From Eubacteriales bacterium (GTDB lineage: Bacteria; Bacillota; Clostridia; Lachnospirales; Lachnospiraceae): 64,000 bases of DNA. This document shows, piece after piece, positions 16,272 to 24,998 of this stretch. Within the stretch, counting starts at the first letter, position 1; every line of letters begins with the position of its first letter. Position numbers and translations under genes: made by a program. The DNA lies in contig JAUNJF010000012.1 in NCBI GenBank assembly GCA_030533405.1, positions 1-64,000 of the forward strand, given 5' to 3'. Below the pieces are notes generated by a model. That model saw only the letters and a program-made list of their open reading frames with translations, was not told the DNA's origin and did not search any database.

Positions 16272-17018
16272 ATGACGGATCAGGAAAAATTTCAAAAGGT
16301 ATTTGGAAAACTACATGCTTCTCCGGAAGTGTTAACGGAGGTAATGAAAATGGCAGATTCCAATAAGGTGATTGAGATAAAAAAGAAGTTTTGGATGTCT
16401 AAGGTTGCAGTTGCAGGACTTGCGATTGTGTTAATGGGAACAACTGTATTTGCTGCTGGTAAGATTACAGCAATCAATATGACAACAAATACAGCTAATA
16501 CAATTAAGAAATATGAAAAGATGCTGAAGCAATCGGAACAATTGGACATTGAAAGTAATATTCCAGAATCATTTCAAAATGGATATGCATTTGATCATGC
16601 AAATGTTGGAAATATGACTGCGGTAGATGACAAAAATCATCCAGTGAAAAAAGCAAAGGTTTTAGATGTGACCTATGCTAAAAAAGGTGCAGAAGATATC
16701 TGTTTATCAATCCAACCCCAAATTGACGCAGAGGACGTTATTCAGGAAAATCAGAAAAGAACAATTGAAGGACTCGATGTATTATATTTTGAGGCAACAT
16801 ACAAATTTGTACCAATTGATTATCAGCTGACAGAGGAAGACAAGGAGAATGAAAAGAAAATGGACTATATCATTAGTTATGGCTCTGATCAGGTGGAGGT
16901 AAAACAGAACAAAACCATTTATTTCATTAAAGATGACAAAGCGTATTCGTTGTCTGGTTTTGACTCGAAGTTGTCGGCGAATGAATGGTTTGAGATGGCT
17001 GAAGAATTGATAAACTAA
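16272..17018 (+). CDS. Membrane-anchored anti-sigma factor
   Basis: 248 residues: a short cytoplasmic N-terminus (MTDQEKFQKVFGKLHASPEV), one helix around residues 42-60 (VAVAGLAIVLMGTTVFAAG) and a charged exported domain of about 185 residues. The cytoplasmic part resembles the short sigma-binding regions of this class of anti-sigma factors. It starts two bases after the sigma gene with GGAGG inside the sigma end, so the two are translationally linked. What the exported domain senses is unknown. Confidence 0.8.
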   Translation: MTDQEKFQKVFGKLHASPEVLTEVMKMADSNKVIEIKKKFWMSKVAVAGLAIVLMGTTVFAAGKITAINMTTNTANTIKKYEKMLKQSEQLDIESNIPESFQNGYAFDHANVGNMTAVDDKNHPVKKAKVLDVTYAKKGAEDICLSIQPQIDAEDVIQENQKRTIEGLDVLYFEATYKFVPIDYQLTEEDKENEKKMDYIISYGSDQVEVKQNKTIYFIKDDKAYSLSGFDSKLSANEWFEMAEELIN

Positions 17019-17082
17019 CTACATATGACGAATTAAAAGACAGCATTTGTAGTATTCTAAAGTGTAGAAAAAATATGTATGA

Positions 17083-17126
17083 AATAGAGTAAATGTATAA
17101 TGATTGTTATGCATTTGCTCTATTTT
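17083..17126 (+). terminator. Terminator of the ECF sigma/anti-sigma operon
   Basis: AATAGAGTAAATG (17083-17095) pairs with CATTTGCTCTATT (17112-17124) including one T-G pair, followed by more T. An extended -10 (TGATACAAT, 17130-17138 region) for the next gene comes directly after. Confidence 0.75.
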
Positions 17127-17227
17127 TATGATACAATGGGACTTGGATAAATTCAATTTTGTGAAATGTTGCAAGTGATAAAACCATCGTGGTGAACGGA
17201 GGAGTAAAAATAAAAGGAGGCATTATG

Positions 17228-18217
17228 ATGCAGGAAATATTAAAGGAAAAAATTGATTTATTTGTAGCCAACAAGGAACGTATGCAAAATGCATTCAAGT
17301 GGGACAATGGGTATATGCATGCAGTTTGTAGTTTGATATATACATCTATTAACGAGGAAATTAATATCGACAAAATGAAAGAGGCAGACCAGTTGATTAA
17401 GAGTAAAACCGGAGCATTTTCAGGTTTTCGCGGAAATACTCGTATGGCTATGATGGCGCAGATGGCACTTTCGGGTGATATGAGTGCATATTTTAATGCA
17501 GTGAAAAGCGTTTATGAGAAATTGAATGCGAAGAAATGGTTTGATTCTGAATATCGCATTGTGGCTGCCATGGTAATTGCACAAAACGAAAAAGATGAAA
17601 ACAAGTATGATGATTTGGTTGCAAAGACCAATGAACTTATGGAACGTATGCGAGAGAATCACCCTTGGTTAACAGGAGATGATGATATTAGTTTTGCAGC
17701 ATTACTTGCAGTATCTGGTTTGGAGACTGATTATTTAATTGCAGACATGGAGAAGTGCTATCAGATATTAAAAGATTCGAAGAAATTCGGTAGTGCCAAT
17801 GGAATGCAATCGTTAAGTCATGCATTATCATTAGAACTCGGAAATATCGAGGGAAAGTGCAATCGTGTGATTGGCATTTATGATGGATTGAAAGAGAAGA
17901 AAAAGAAATATGGACAGACCTATGAGTTAAGTACATTAGGAGGACTTGCATTGTCGGATGTCGATGTAAGTGAATTGGTGGAGCAGATTGCAGAAGCGGA
18001 TGATTACTTGATGACTAAAAAAGGATTTGGTGCCTTGGGAATTGGTAGTGCGCAGAGATTGATGTATGCATCTATGTTGGTAATGCAGCAATATACGGCC
18101 AAGGTAAATACAATTGAGGCAGCAACATTAACGGGAGTGGTAGGTCTTATCATTGCCCAAGAGGCGGCTTTGATTGGGGCTATCACGGCAACTACAGTTG
18201 CGACAACAGTGAACTAG
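17228..18217 (+). CDS. DUF4003-like helical protein
   Basis: About 329 residues, mostly alpha-helical, no signal peptide. Seen: MQEILKEKIDLFVANKERMQ at the start, repeated helix pairs, and a hydrophobic C-terminal end (TLTGVVGLIIAQEAALIGAI). Size and pattern fit the DUF4003 family of Firmicutes, whose role is not known; this is recognition by memory rather than search. AAGGAGG lies 7 bases before ATG 17228 (17225 is also possible). It appears to be a single-gene unit. Confidence 0.65.
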   Translation: MQEILKEKIDLFVANKERMQNAFKWDNGYMHAVCSLIYTSINEEINIDKMKEADQLIKSKTGAFSGFRGNTRMAMMAQMALSGDMSAYFNAVKSVYEKLNAKKWFDSEYRIVAAMVIAQNEKDENKYDDLVAKTNELMERMRENHPWLTGDDDISFAALLAVSGLETDYLIADMEKCYQILKDSKKFGSANGMQSLSHALSLELGNIEGKCNRVIGIYDGLKEKKKKYGQTYELSTLGGLALSDVDVSELVEQIAEADDYLMTKKGFGALGIGSAQRLMYASMLVMQQYTAKVNTIEAATLTGVVGLIIAQEAALIGAITATTVATTVN

Positions 18218-18275
18218 ATATCAAATTCAGATTTTGGTGTAATTAACATTTCGTCATAAGCTGTCGATATATTGA

Positions 18276-18806
18276 TTGAGAAGTGTATTCGCATTTGATG
18301 GAAATTTGATTATGGAATTTAGTGATTTATCAACACTCGAAGAAAGAATTGGTGATAAGAAAGATGTTTCTACCGTATTTATGGGAAAGATTAACGGCTG
18401 GTGCCGTGCAAGGTTTATTGTTCTTGATCGTGATGAGGCTGGTAGATTATCGCATGTTTTACATACAGTTGAGTGTATTCATGAAGAAAAAATTAAAGAA
18501 AATCATTTATTGTATTTGTCACAAACAGATTTGCTTACCAATATTTACAATAGAGGTCATGGCGAAAAAGCGATTAGCGATCTAATTGATGACAAACAGC
18601 TTGGTATGTTCATCCTGTTTGATGTAGATAAGTTTAAGCTTGTGAACGATAGATATGGTCATCATATAGGTGATGAGGTATTAATTAAGGTTGCGGATGC
18701 ACTTACGAAGGTTGTTGGTTCTGGCGATATTGCGATGAGACTTGGTGGAGATGAGATTGCATTTGCAGTCTCTTTTTTTTATAGAAATCCATTGGATTTC
18801 CTATAG
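18276..18806 (+). pseudogene. Truncated GGDEF protein, interrupted by a dispersed repeat
   Basis: Remnant of a diguanylate cyclase. It starts abruptly in the PAS-like linker (MEFSDLSTLEERIGDKKDVS), which is closely similar to the matching part of the intact cyclase at 11352, and continues into GGDEF sequence (TDLLTNIYNRGHGEKAISDL, DVDKFKLVNDRYGHHIGDEV, RLGGDEIAF). The sensor, both membrane helices and the last third of the GGDEF domain are missing. After AVSFF the frame runs into a copy of the dispersed repeat at 18778 and stops. The motif GGDEI plus truncation makes activity unlikely. No good ribosome site was seen. Confidence 0.75.
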
Positions 18807-18833
18807 GTCTCGCCCACAAGGCATGCTTTGTTC
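18778..18833 (-). repeat. Dispersed structured repeat, copy A
   Basis: Read on the minus strand: GAACAAAGCATG, CCTTGTGGGCGAGACC, then hairpin arms TATAGGAAATCC and GGATTTCTAT ending in AAA. Same ends as copies B (37369) and C (33406), opposite orientation, with the middle missing. It lies at the broken end of the GGDEF remnant. Relative to copy B the arm changed from AAATTC/GAATTT to AAATCC/GGATTT, a paired change that keeps the stem. Confidence 0.75.
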
Positions 18834-18837
18834 TGAA

Positions 18838-19016
18838 AACATGACTTTTGTCATGTTGAAAACAGTTCTTTTTTCACTATTATTCATTTTACATTTTTCC
18901 TATAATGAGCCCATAACCGTTGTATCATGTTTTTTATGAAAATATGATATGTACCGTCAGCGCCTTCTCCAAAGGCGAAATTGTAATGCGCTGATGTTTA
19001 ATTAATAGAGAGACAG
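18838..19016 (+). promoter_or_regulatory. Leader of the ABC transporter operon: promoter and hairpins
   Basis: A dyad AACATGAC-TTTT-GTCATGTT (about 18838-18857) may end upstream transcription. TATAAT at 18901-18906 is the likely -10 box, with no clear -35. Downstream, TCAGCGC (18957-18963) can pair with GCGCTGA (18988-18994), while the overlapping CGCCTT (18961-18966) can pair with AAGGCG (18972-18977); the two are mutually exclusive. An 18-codon ORF (18949-19005, MYRQRLLQRR...) spans these hairpins but lacks a ribosome site. Confidence 0.4.
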
Positions 19017-19055
19017 GTGAATGTAGCACCTCAAATGAAGAAAGTGAGAGTTGAA

Positions 19056-19817
19056 ATGGGAGATATTATTTTAAAAACAACGGACCTAATGAAAAAATAT
19101 GACAACAAAACTGTGGTAGACAATTTGAATATCGAGATTCATAAAGGAGAAATCTTTGGGTTGCTTGGTCCAAACGGTGCAGGAAAAAGTACAACTATGA
19201 ATATGATTTGTTCCATTGTTCGACCAACTGCTGGAACCGTAGAATTGTTTGATAAAAATGTTTGGAAGAAGAAAAAAGAGGTTATCCATAAAATTGGTTA
19301 CATTCCTCAGGAGCTTGCCATTCATGGAAACTTAAAGGCTTGGGAAAATGTTGAATTGTTCACTTCATTATATGGAATCAAAGGAGCAGAGTTGAAAAAG
19401 GCAGTAGATGATTCCTTAGCGTATGTTGGACTCATTGAACGTCGTCAGGATTTTGCAAAGAACTTTTCAGGTGGTATGAAACGAAGATTGAACATTGCCT
19501 GTGCCATTGGACATAATCCAGAGTTGTTGATTTTTGATGAGCCTACCGTTGGAATTGATCCGCAGTCAAGAAACTTCATTTTGGATAAAATCAAGGAATC
19601 CAATCAAAAGGGGGCAACCGTCATTTATACCAGCCATTACATGGAAGAGGTGGAAGCAATCTGTACACGAATTGCTATTATGGATAATGGTAAGATTATT
19701 GCAAGCGGAACTAGTGAGGAGTTAAAGAAAATGGTAACAGACGATGTTAAAAACATCTCATTGGAAGAGGTGTTCCTCACTATGACAGGTAAAAAGCTAC
19801 GAGACTACGCAGAGTAA
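19056..19817 (+). CDS. ABC transporter ATP-binding protein
   Basis: 253-residue ATPase of the drug/polyketide-exporter (DrrA/CcmA) class. Walker A LLGPNGAGKSTT, Q-loop GYIPQELAIH, signature NFSGGMKRR, Walker B LLIFDEPTVGID and the H-loop TSHYMEEVE are all intact. Start is uncertain: ATG 19056 (MGDIILKT) gives the family's usual beginning, but ATG 19035 and GTG 19017 are in frame and no strong ribosome site marks any of them. First gene of an operon with two permeases, a sensor kinase and a response regulator, an arrangement typical of antibiotic or envelope-stress exporters. Confidence 0.92.
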   Translation: MGDIILKTTDLMKKYDNKTVVDNLNIEIHKGEIFGLLGPNGAGKSTTMNMICSIVRPTAGTVELFDKNVWKKKKEVIHKIGYIPQELAIHGNLKAWENVELFTSLYGIKGAELKKAVDDSLAYVGLIERRQDFAKNFSGGMKRRLNIACAIGHNPELLIFDEPTVGIDPQSRNFILDKIKESNQKGATVIYTSHYMEEVEAICTRIAIMDNGKIIASGTSEELKKMVTDDVKNISLEEVFLTMTGKKLRDYAE

Positions 19818-19886
19818 TAAGAGGTTGTGAAACATTAAAGATTGATAGAGTTTTGTAATGTTTTAAAGAAAAAAAGGAGAATCACA

Positions 19887-20972
19887 ATGATTTTTTATTT
19901 GATGAAAAATAATTTTAAATTGATGTTCCGAAATGTCTGGAGTATTGTGCTGATGACGGTGGTGCCTGTTATTGTTATCGCGATTTTATCCAGTGCATTT
20001 TCGGAGCAGATGAAATCCTACCAGGGAATAGACGAATTTACCGTTGGCTATCGATTAGCCTCTGACAGCGTTTTGCAGGATGCTATGAAGACAGTAAAAG
20101 AAATCGGAATAGATAATGGAATAACATTTCATGAGTATAAGGATGGTAATCCAGAGGACCTTATGAAAAACAATGAGCTGGCAGCATTTGTTGAATTTTC
20201 AAAGGACAAATATACGCTTTATCAAAGTTCAGAACACAAGCTTGAAGGTATTACCATAGATTACTTTTTGAATCGCGTTATGCAGGAAGGTGTAAATGCT
20301 GCTTTGCAGACACAGGGCGCGAAGGAGCAAAGCATAACACTGCCGATCAAGCAGATTGACTTTATGCCTGCGGTGGATTCTACAGATTACTACGGAATCA
20401 TTTATATTGTGTATTTTGCATGGTGCGGATTAGTCTGCGCAACCGGTGTGTTAAGTAATGAGAAAAAATACGGCATAGAGCGAAAATATCAGGTTACTTC
20501 GCTAGGAAATATAGAGATGTATTTGGCTAAGTTTCTTCCTGTTACGTTAATTGTATGCTTGGGAATGGCGATTGGAGCGGGAATATCCATTTGCATGTAC
20601 GATATTCATTGGGGGAATCCAGTGCTATCTGCTGTGATAATGATATGTTCTATCATGGCAGCCTGCGCAATGGGACTGATGATCTATAGTTTCTTTAAGA
20701 ATATAGTAATTACAATCATTTCGGTATTTACCATTGTATGGTTTATGGGATTTGCAGGAGGAAGTTTTGAAACCTATCTGTTCTCATCCATTCCAGATTT
20801 GTTTAAGAAGATATCACCAATTTATCACTGCAACCGCGCATTGGTAGAATTATCCTGCATGGGACATAGCGACTATGTGAGCAGCACAATCCTTTATTCA
20901 CTAGCTATGGCTTTAATTTGTTCGATGATTGCAATTGTAGTTGAAACAATAAGAAGGAGGGGAAAAGCATGA
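19887..20972 (+). CDS. ABC-2 type permease
   Basis: 361-residue membrane subunit of the exporter: one N-terminal helix (WSIVLMTVVPVIVIAILSSA), a large extracytoplasmic loop of about 130 residues, then five C-terminal helices ending in a basic tail RRRGKA. This is the ABC2_membrane_3 layout. AAGGAG lies upstream of ATG 19887. Its last codons overlap the next permease by four bases (ATGA), indicating coupled synthesis of the two halves. Confidence 0.88.
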   Translation: MIFYLMKNNFKLMFRNVWSIVLMTVVPVIVIAILSSAFSEQMKSYQGIDEFTVGYRLASDSVLQDAMKTVKEIGIDNGITFHEYKDGNPEDLMKNNELAAFVEFSKDKYTLYQSSEHKLEGITIDYFLNRVMQEGVNAALQTQGAKEQSITLPIKQIDFMPAVDSTDYYGIIYIVYFAWCGLVCATGVLSNEKKYGIERKYQVTSLGNIEMYLAKFLPVTLIVCLGMAIGAGISICMYDIHWGNPVLSAVIMICSIMAACAMGLMIYSFFKNIVITIISVFTIVWFMGFAGGSFETYLFSSIPDLFKKISPIYHCNRALVELSCMGHSDYVSSTILYSLAMALICSMIAIVVETIRRRGKA

Positions 20973-22225
20973 TTGCACTCGTGAAAATGAATATAAGATT
21001 GTTGTTGAGAAATAAAGGATTTTTGTTTTTCCTTTTAGTTCCACCAATTGTATCCGCTTTTATTTTAAACATTCAGGCAGAGTTTCAAACAATTAAAAAG
21101 GGAAGTAATGAATATGTTATTGTAGAACGCGAGTCGCAAAGAGATAAGGCAATATACGGTGGAGATCCGACCTCATTTATTATAAAGGTTTATGATGGCT
21201 CCAAGACGGAATTATCAGAATATATGCTAAAGCAAATGGCAGCTACAGGAATGTTTTCCGTTTGTCGTTATGATGTAACAGAAATGAGTGAGCAAGAGAT
21301 TGAGGAGCAGGCGCGATATGATGCGTTTAATGATCGATCTGGTGCGTTGTTATATTTGAAGGCGGATTTTGATCAGGCAATATTAAATGCAGATTATGAT
21401 GCTGCTATGCAAATCTATGACGTTTCGGATGACGAGCGTCAGGAATTATTTGATCAGGAATTAACAAGTGTGTTAACCCGAATTGCTCAGGTGCAGCAGA
21501 TGGTAGGAGAGGATACAGACGCCATTTTGGAAGTACTTGATAATATCCAGGCGGAAATGCCAGACAAAGAGGTAAGTGTAGTTGCAACAGGTAAGCAAAA
21601 GAATCTGACAACCAAGCAGATGTCGCAAAAAAGCTTGATGGGATATGCGCTATCGATTATCACCCTTGGATTTTTGTTTTGCGGTGTTAGTGTGGCACAC
21701 ACCTGTATTGAGGAGAAGAATAACAAGGTATATACAAGAATCTTGCTGACAAAGAAAAGTGAGAGAGATTATGTGCTTTCTAAGATTATAGTCACCCTGT
21801 TGATTGCAGTGATGCAGACCTTTGTGGTAATGGGCTGTCTTATGTTTTCGCACAATATGGATTTGGGAATTGGCTATGGTGATTTATTGGTTATTATCTT
21901 GTTGATTGGTATTATTTTTGCAACCCTAAGTCTGGTAACAGGTATGCTTATGGGTGATGTCATGAATTCCAACTATGCGGTGTTTAGTATTTGGAGTATT
22001 TCGGCATTGTTAGCAGGTATGTATTTCCCGATTGACGATACATCCGCATTTATTCATGCTTTATCCAATCTTATGCCACAATATTGGTTTTTAAATGCCT
22101 CAGAAATGCTAATTGTAGGGGACAATGGAGCCTATTCTATGTTATTATATGTTACAGTAGCATATTTGATTGTAATCATTAGTCTTGGCTGTGTAGGATT
22201 GAAACTTCAAAAGCAGGAGAATTAG
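20969..22225 (+). CDS. ABC-2 type permease, second subunit
   Basis: 418 residues with the same architecture as the preceding permease: a first helix (GFLFFLLVPPIVSAFIL), a loop of about 200 residues containing a helical acidic stretch, and five or six C-terminal helices, with SLMGYALSIITLGFLFCGV opening the membrane half. The two subunits and the ATPase would assemble as a heterodimeric exporter. Overlaps the previous gene by ATGA. Confidence 0.88.
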   Translation: MIALVKMNIRLLLRNKGFLFFLLVPPIVSAFILNIQAEFQTIKKGSNEYVIVERESQRDKAIYGGDPTSFIIKVYDGSKTELSEYMLKQMAATGMFSVCRYDVTEMSEQEIEEQARYDAFNDRSGALLYLKADFDQAILNADYDAAMQIYDVSDDERQELFDQELTSVLTRIAQVQQMVGEDTDAILEVLDNIQAEMPDKEVSVVATGKQKNLTTKQMSQKSLMGYALSIITLGFLFCGVSVAHTCIEEKNNKVYTRILLTKKSERDYVLSKIIVTLLIAVMQTFVVMGCLMFSHNMDLGIGYGDLLVIILLIGIIFATLSLVTGMLMGDVMNSNYAVFSIWSISALLAGMYFPIDDTSAFIHALSNLMPQYWFLNASEMLIVGDNGAYSMLLYVTVAYLIVIISLGCVGLKLQKQEN

Positions 22226-22272
22226 TGTAGCATATGTACTATTAATGACAGAATGGAAATAGGTGGTGTAGG

Positions 22273-23400
22273 ATGGGAGAATCCGTGAAGGAAAATTATT
22301 TTCTGGGTATGCGAATAGGCATACTGCTGATTTTAGAAATCTATATTGCCATGACACAGTGGGAGGAGACAGAGGCATCCGTGAAGATGCTTCTGTTTCT
22401 TGCGCTATTTCTTGGGAGCACAGTATTGAGGGAAATGCTTCCTAAGTGGAAGTGGATATGGATAGTAGGGTCTGTTGTCTTGCTTGGTGGAATGTATTAT
22501 TTCTATGGTAGTCATATGATTTTACTGGGGATTTTTCTTGCCTATGAAGTTCTTTCATCGTTTAAGCCGAGAATACTGATGTACTTCCTGCCTGTTTTAA
22601 TTGCAATGATATCAGTAACGAATCATAATTGGATTCAGATTATGATTACGCCATTGCTTGCATTCATTTACATTCAGCATGACTTTGTAGTTGCGCCATA
22701 TCAGGAACAGACAAAGGAAGATATTGTAACAGAGCAGAATTTGAAGCATGCCATGCATCGAAGAGAGAGTGAGCTGCAGGAGGAAATACACCGTGGATTG
22801 CTAAAAGCGGAGAATCAGGTATTGGAAGAACGTGCGCAGCTATCACAGACATTGCATGATAAATTGGGACACAATATAAATGGTTCCGTGTATCAGTTAG
22901 AGGCTATCAAGGTGTTAATGGAAAAGGATCCAGAGCGCTCAAAACAAATGACGCAGGCGGTAATTGATCAGCTTCGAACCGGAATGGATGAGATTCGTGC
23001 GATCCTTCGTAAGGAGCGACCTAAGAAATATAAGCTGGCAATTCTTCAGCTACAAAAGCTTTGTGAGGAATGCTGTGATAAGGGTGTAGAGGCAAGCCTT
23101 CAGGTTGAGGGAGACTTGCAGGAGGTTCCAGAGAAGTATCTGGAGATTATTCTGGACAATGCCTATGAGGCGGTTTCCAATTCCATGAAGTATGCAAAAT
23201 GTACGCAAATTGTTATACAGATTCATGTGTTGAATCAAATGCTTCGCTGTAGTATCTCGGATAACGGAGTTGGCTGTAGTGAGGTGAATGATGGCATGGG
23301 AATAGCAGGAATGCGTCGAAGAGTGCGAGAAGTAAATGGTGTTCTTAGTTTTGAAACAGAAGCGGGATTTACCATTAATATGCTTCTTCCGTTACAGTAG
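22273..23400 (+). CDS. NarL-type sensor histidine kinase
   Basis: 375 residues: about five membrane helices (residues 10-135), a coiled linker, a HisKA_3 phosphoacceptor with LSQTLHDKLGHNINGSVYQL (His near residue 199) and a HATPase domain with the N box NAYEAVSNSMKYAKC and G boxes ISDNGVGC and GMGIAGMRRRV. No extracytoplasmic sensor domain is visible, so it resembles intramembrane-sensing kinases such as LiaS or DesK. Encoded directly after the ABC permeases and before a LuxR-type regulator, which it should phosphorylate. Confidence 0.92.
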   Translation: MGESVKENYFLGMRIGILLILEIYIAMTQWEETEASVKMLLFLALFLGSTVLREMLPKWKWIWIVGSVVLLGGMYYFYGSHMILLGIFLAYEVLSSFKPRILMYFLPVLIAMISVTNHNWIQIMITPLLAFIYIQHDFVVAPYQEQTKEDIVTEQNLKHAMHRRESELQEEIHRGLLKAENQVLEERAQLSQTLHDKLGHNINGSVYQLEAIKVLMEKDPERSKQMTQAVIDQLRTGMDEIRAILRKERPKKYKLAILQLQKLCEECCDKGVEASLQVEGDLQEVPEKYLEIILDNAYEAVSNSMKYAKCTQIVIQIHVLNQMLRCSISDNGVGCSEVNDGMGIAGMRRRVREVNGVLSFETEAGFTINMLLPLQ

Positions 23401-23406
23401 GAGAAA

Positions 23407-23478
23407 ATGCGGCATGTGAAAAATCAGCTTTGGGGCTGTAAAAAGAAGCATTCATATAAGTTGTATCATGAAAATTAG
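23407..23478 (+). CDS. Possible 23-residue basic ORF between kinase and regulator
   Basis: ATG 23407 to TAG 23476-23478, with GGAG at 23400-23403 only 3 bases upstream. The peptide begins MRHVKNQLWGCKKKHS and is strongly basic. The space between the kinase and regulator is filled by it. It may be a real small protein, a coupling ORF or chance. Confidence 0.25.
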   Translation: MRHVKNQLWGCKKKHSYKLYHEN

Positions 23479-23489
23479 GAGAGGGAATC

Positions 23490-24119
23490 ATGGAGAAGAT
23501 TAAGATTATTATTGCGGATGATAGTGATTTTGTACGAGATGGTATGCGTATCATTTTAGAGGTAGATGATGCATTTGAAGTGATTGGATGTGCATCCAAT
23601 GGTCGAGAGGCAATTGAAATTGCAGAGAAGACACCACCTGATATTTTTTTGATGGATATTCAAATGCCAGAGATGGATGGAATTGAGGCAACGAAATATA
23701 TTGTAGAACATCAGCTGGGCAAGGTGCTGATTCTTACAACCTTTGATGATGATGAGCTTGTTCAAAGTGCGCTTAAAAATGGTGCCAAGGGTTATTTGAT
23801 TAAAAATCATACGCCTGAACATTTAAAGCAGATGATACAGTCTGTTTATCATGGAACGGGTGTGATGGAGGAGAATATCTTAGAGAATTTAGCAAAGAAC
23901 ACAGAAGTCAAAAATACAGGATTTAATGAGGAGGGCTACACGGAACGCGAACTAGAGATTATTCAAGCTGTTGCAGAAGGACTATCCAATAAGGAGATTG
24001 CTAATCGCTTGTTTATTTCAGAGGGAACTGTGAAGAATTATATTAGCAACATTTTGGCGAAAGAGAATTTGTCACATCGTACAGCGCTTGCTGTTTACTA
24101 TTTGACTGGAAAAAAATAA
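23490..24119 (+). CDS. LuxR/NarL-family response regulator
   Basis: 209 residues: receiver domain (IIIADDSDFVRDGMRII with the acidic pocket, phosphoacceptor in FLMDIQMPEMDG near residue 54, GYLIKNHTPE with the conserved Lys) and a C-terminal LuxR helix-turn-helix (YTERELEIIQAVAEGLSNKE, EGTVKNYISNILAK). Ribosome site GGAGAGGG precedes ATG 23490. Partner of the kinase upstream; probably controls the ABC exporter operon it belongs to. Confidence 0.94.
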   Translation: MEKIKIIIADDSDFVRDGMRIILEVDDAFEVIGCASNGREAIEIAEKTPPDIFLMDIQMPEMDGIEATKYIVEHQLGKVLILTTFDDDELVQSALKNGAKGYLIKNHTPEHLKQMIQSVYHGTGVMEENILENLAKNTEVKNTGFNEEGYTERELEIIQAVAEGLSNKEIANRLFISEGTVKNYISNILAKENLSHRTALAVYYLTGKK

Positions 24120-24167
24120 GAAGAACGGAGAAAAGGGAGTTGTGCCAGTGTGCGAGTTAGATTCGTA

Positions 24168-24196
24168 TTGACATTGGATTTTGTTGGTTTTATAGT
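24168..24196 (+). promoter_or_regulatory. Promoter of the rubrerythrin gene
   Basis: TTGACA (24168-24173), 17 bases, TATAGT (24191-24196). A leader of about 80 bases follows. Confidence 0.7.
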
Positions 24197-24281
24197 TGGT
24201 TTATAATAATGTATATGGTTTTGGAACATAAGAAAATCATATCTAATTATAATTTATATGATAAAAAAGGAGAATAGGGTT

Positions 24282-24821
24282 ATGGCAAACAAGTATGCAG
24301 GAACACAGACAGAAAAAAATCTTGAGGCAGCATTTGCAGGTGAATCTCAGGCAAGAAATAAGTACACATATTTTGCTTCGAAAGCGAAAAAAGAAGGATA
24401 TGAGCAGATTGCATCTATTTTTTTAAAAACAGCAGATAATGAGAAAGAACATGCAAAAATGTGGTTCAAGGAGTTAAATGGCATTGGTGATACAAAGGAG
24501 AATCTTGGTGCTGCAGCAGATGGTGAGAATTTTGAATGGACAGATATGTATGAGGAATTTGCGAAGACTGCAGAGGAAGAAGGTTTTCCTGAATTGGCTG
24601 CAAAATTCCGCGGTGTTGGAGCAATTGAAAAGGCGCATGAAGAAAGATATCGCAAGCTTCTTCAGAACATTGAGATGCAGGAAGTATTTGCAAAGAGCGA
24701 AGTAAAGGTATGGGAGTGCCGCAATTGTGGTCACATTGTAGTGGGAACAAATGCACCAGAAGTATGTCCTGTATGTGCACATCCTCAGAGCTATTTTGAG
24801 GTGCGAGAAGAGAATTACTAG
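24282..24821 (+). CDS. rbr: Rubrerythrin
   Basis: Non-heme iron peroxidase that reduces H2O2 in anaerobes; 179 residues. The ferritin-like diiron domain has the ligand motifs [12 protein letters not shown] and [10 protein letters not shown] in the first half and [10 protein letters not shown] in the second; the C-terminal rubredoxin-like domain has the four cysteines in [10 protein letters not shown] and [16 protein letters not shown] lies 9 bases before ATG 24282. It has its own promoter and terminator, so it is monocistronic. Confidence 0.95.
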   Translation: MANKYAGTQTEKNLEAAFAGESQARNKYTYFASKAKKEGYEQIASIFLKTADNEKEHAKMWFKELNGIGDTKENLGAAADGENFEWTDMYEEFAKTAEEEGFPELAAKFRGVGAIEKAHEERYRKLLQNIEMQEVFAKSEVKVWECRNCGHIVVGTNAPEVCPVCAHPQSYFEVREENY

Positions 24822-24847
24822 AATATCATCGTGCGCTAGTATGAAAG

Positions 24848-24884
24848 AAGAAAGGCAACGGAATTGTGTTGTCTTTCTTTTTTT
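24848..24884 (+). terminator. Terminator of the rubrerythrin gene
   Basis: AAGAAAGGCAAC (24848-24859) pairs with GTTGTCTTTCTT (24868-24879) with one G-U pair, then a T run. Confidence 0.9.
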
Positions 24885-24998
24885 GATTGCTAACATATAA
24901 AACCTATTGACATAGTAGGAAATAAGATGTAATATAATCCCATCGAATACAATTTGAAAATAATAGCGAACGATATAGAAAGAAAAGAGGGATTGAAT

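Noticed and set aside
24885-24998. SAM riboswitch upstream of metY
   Set aside because: The space between the promoter and the start codon is too short and lacks the S-box pattern.
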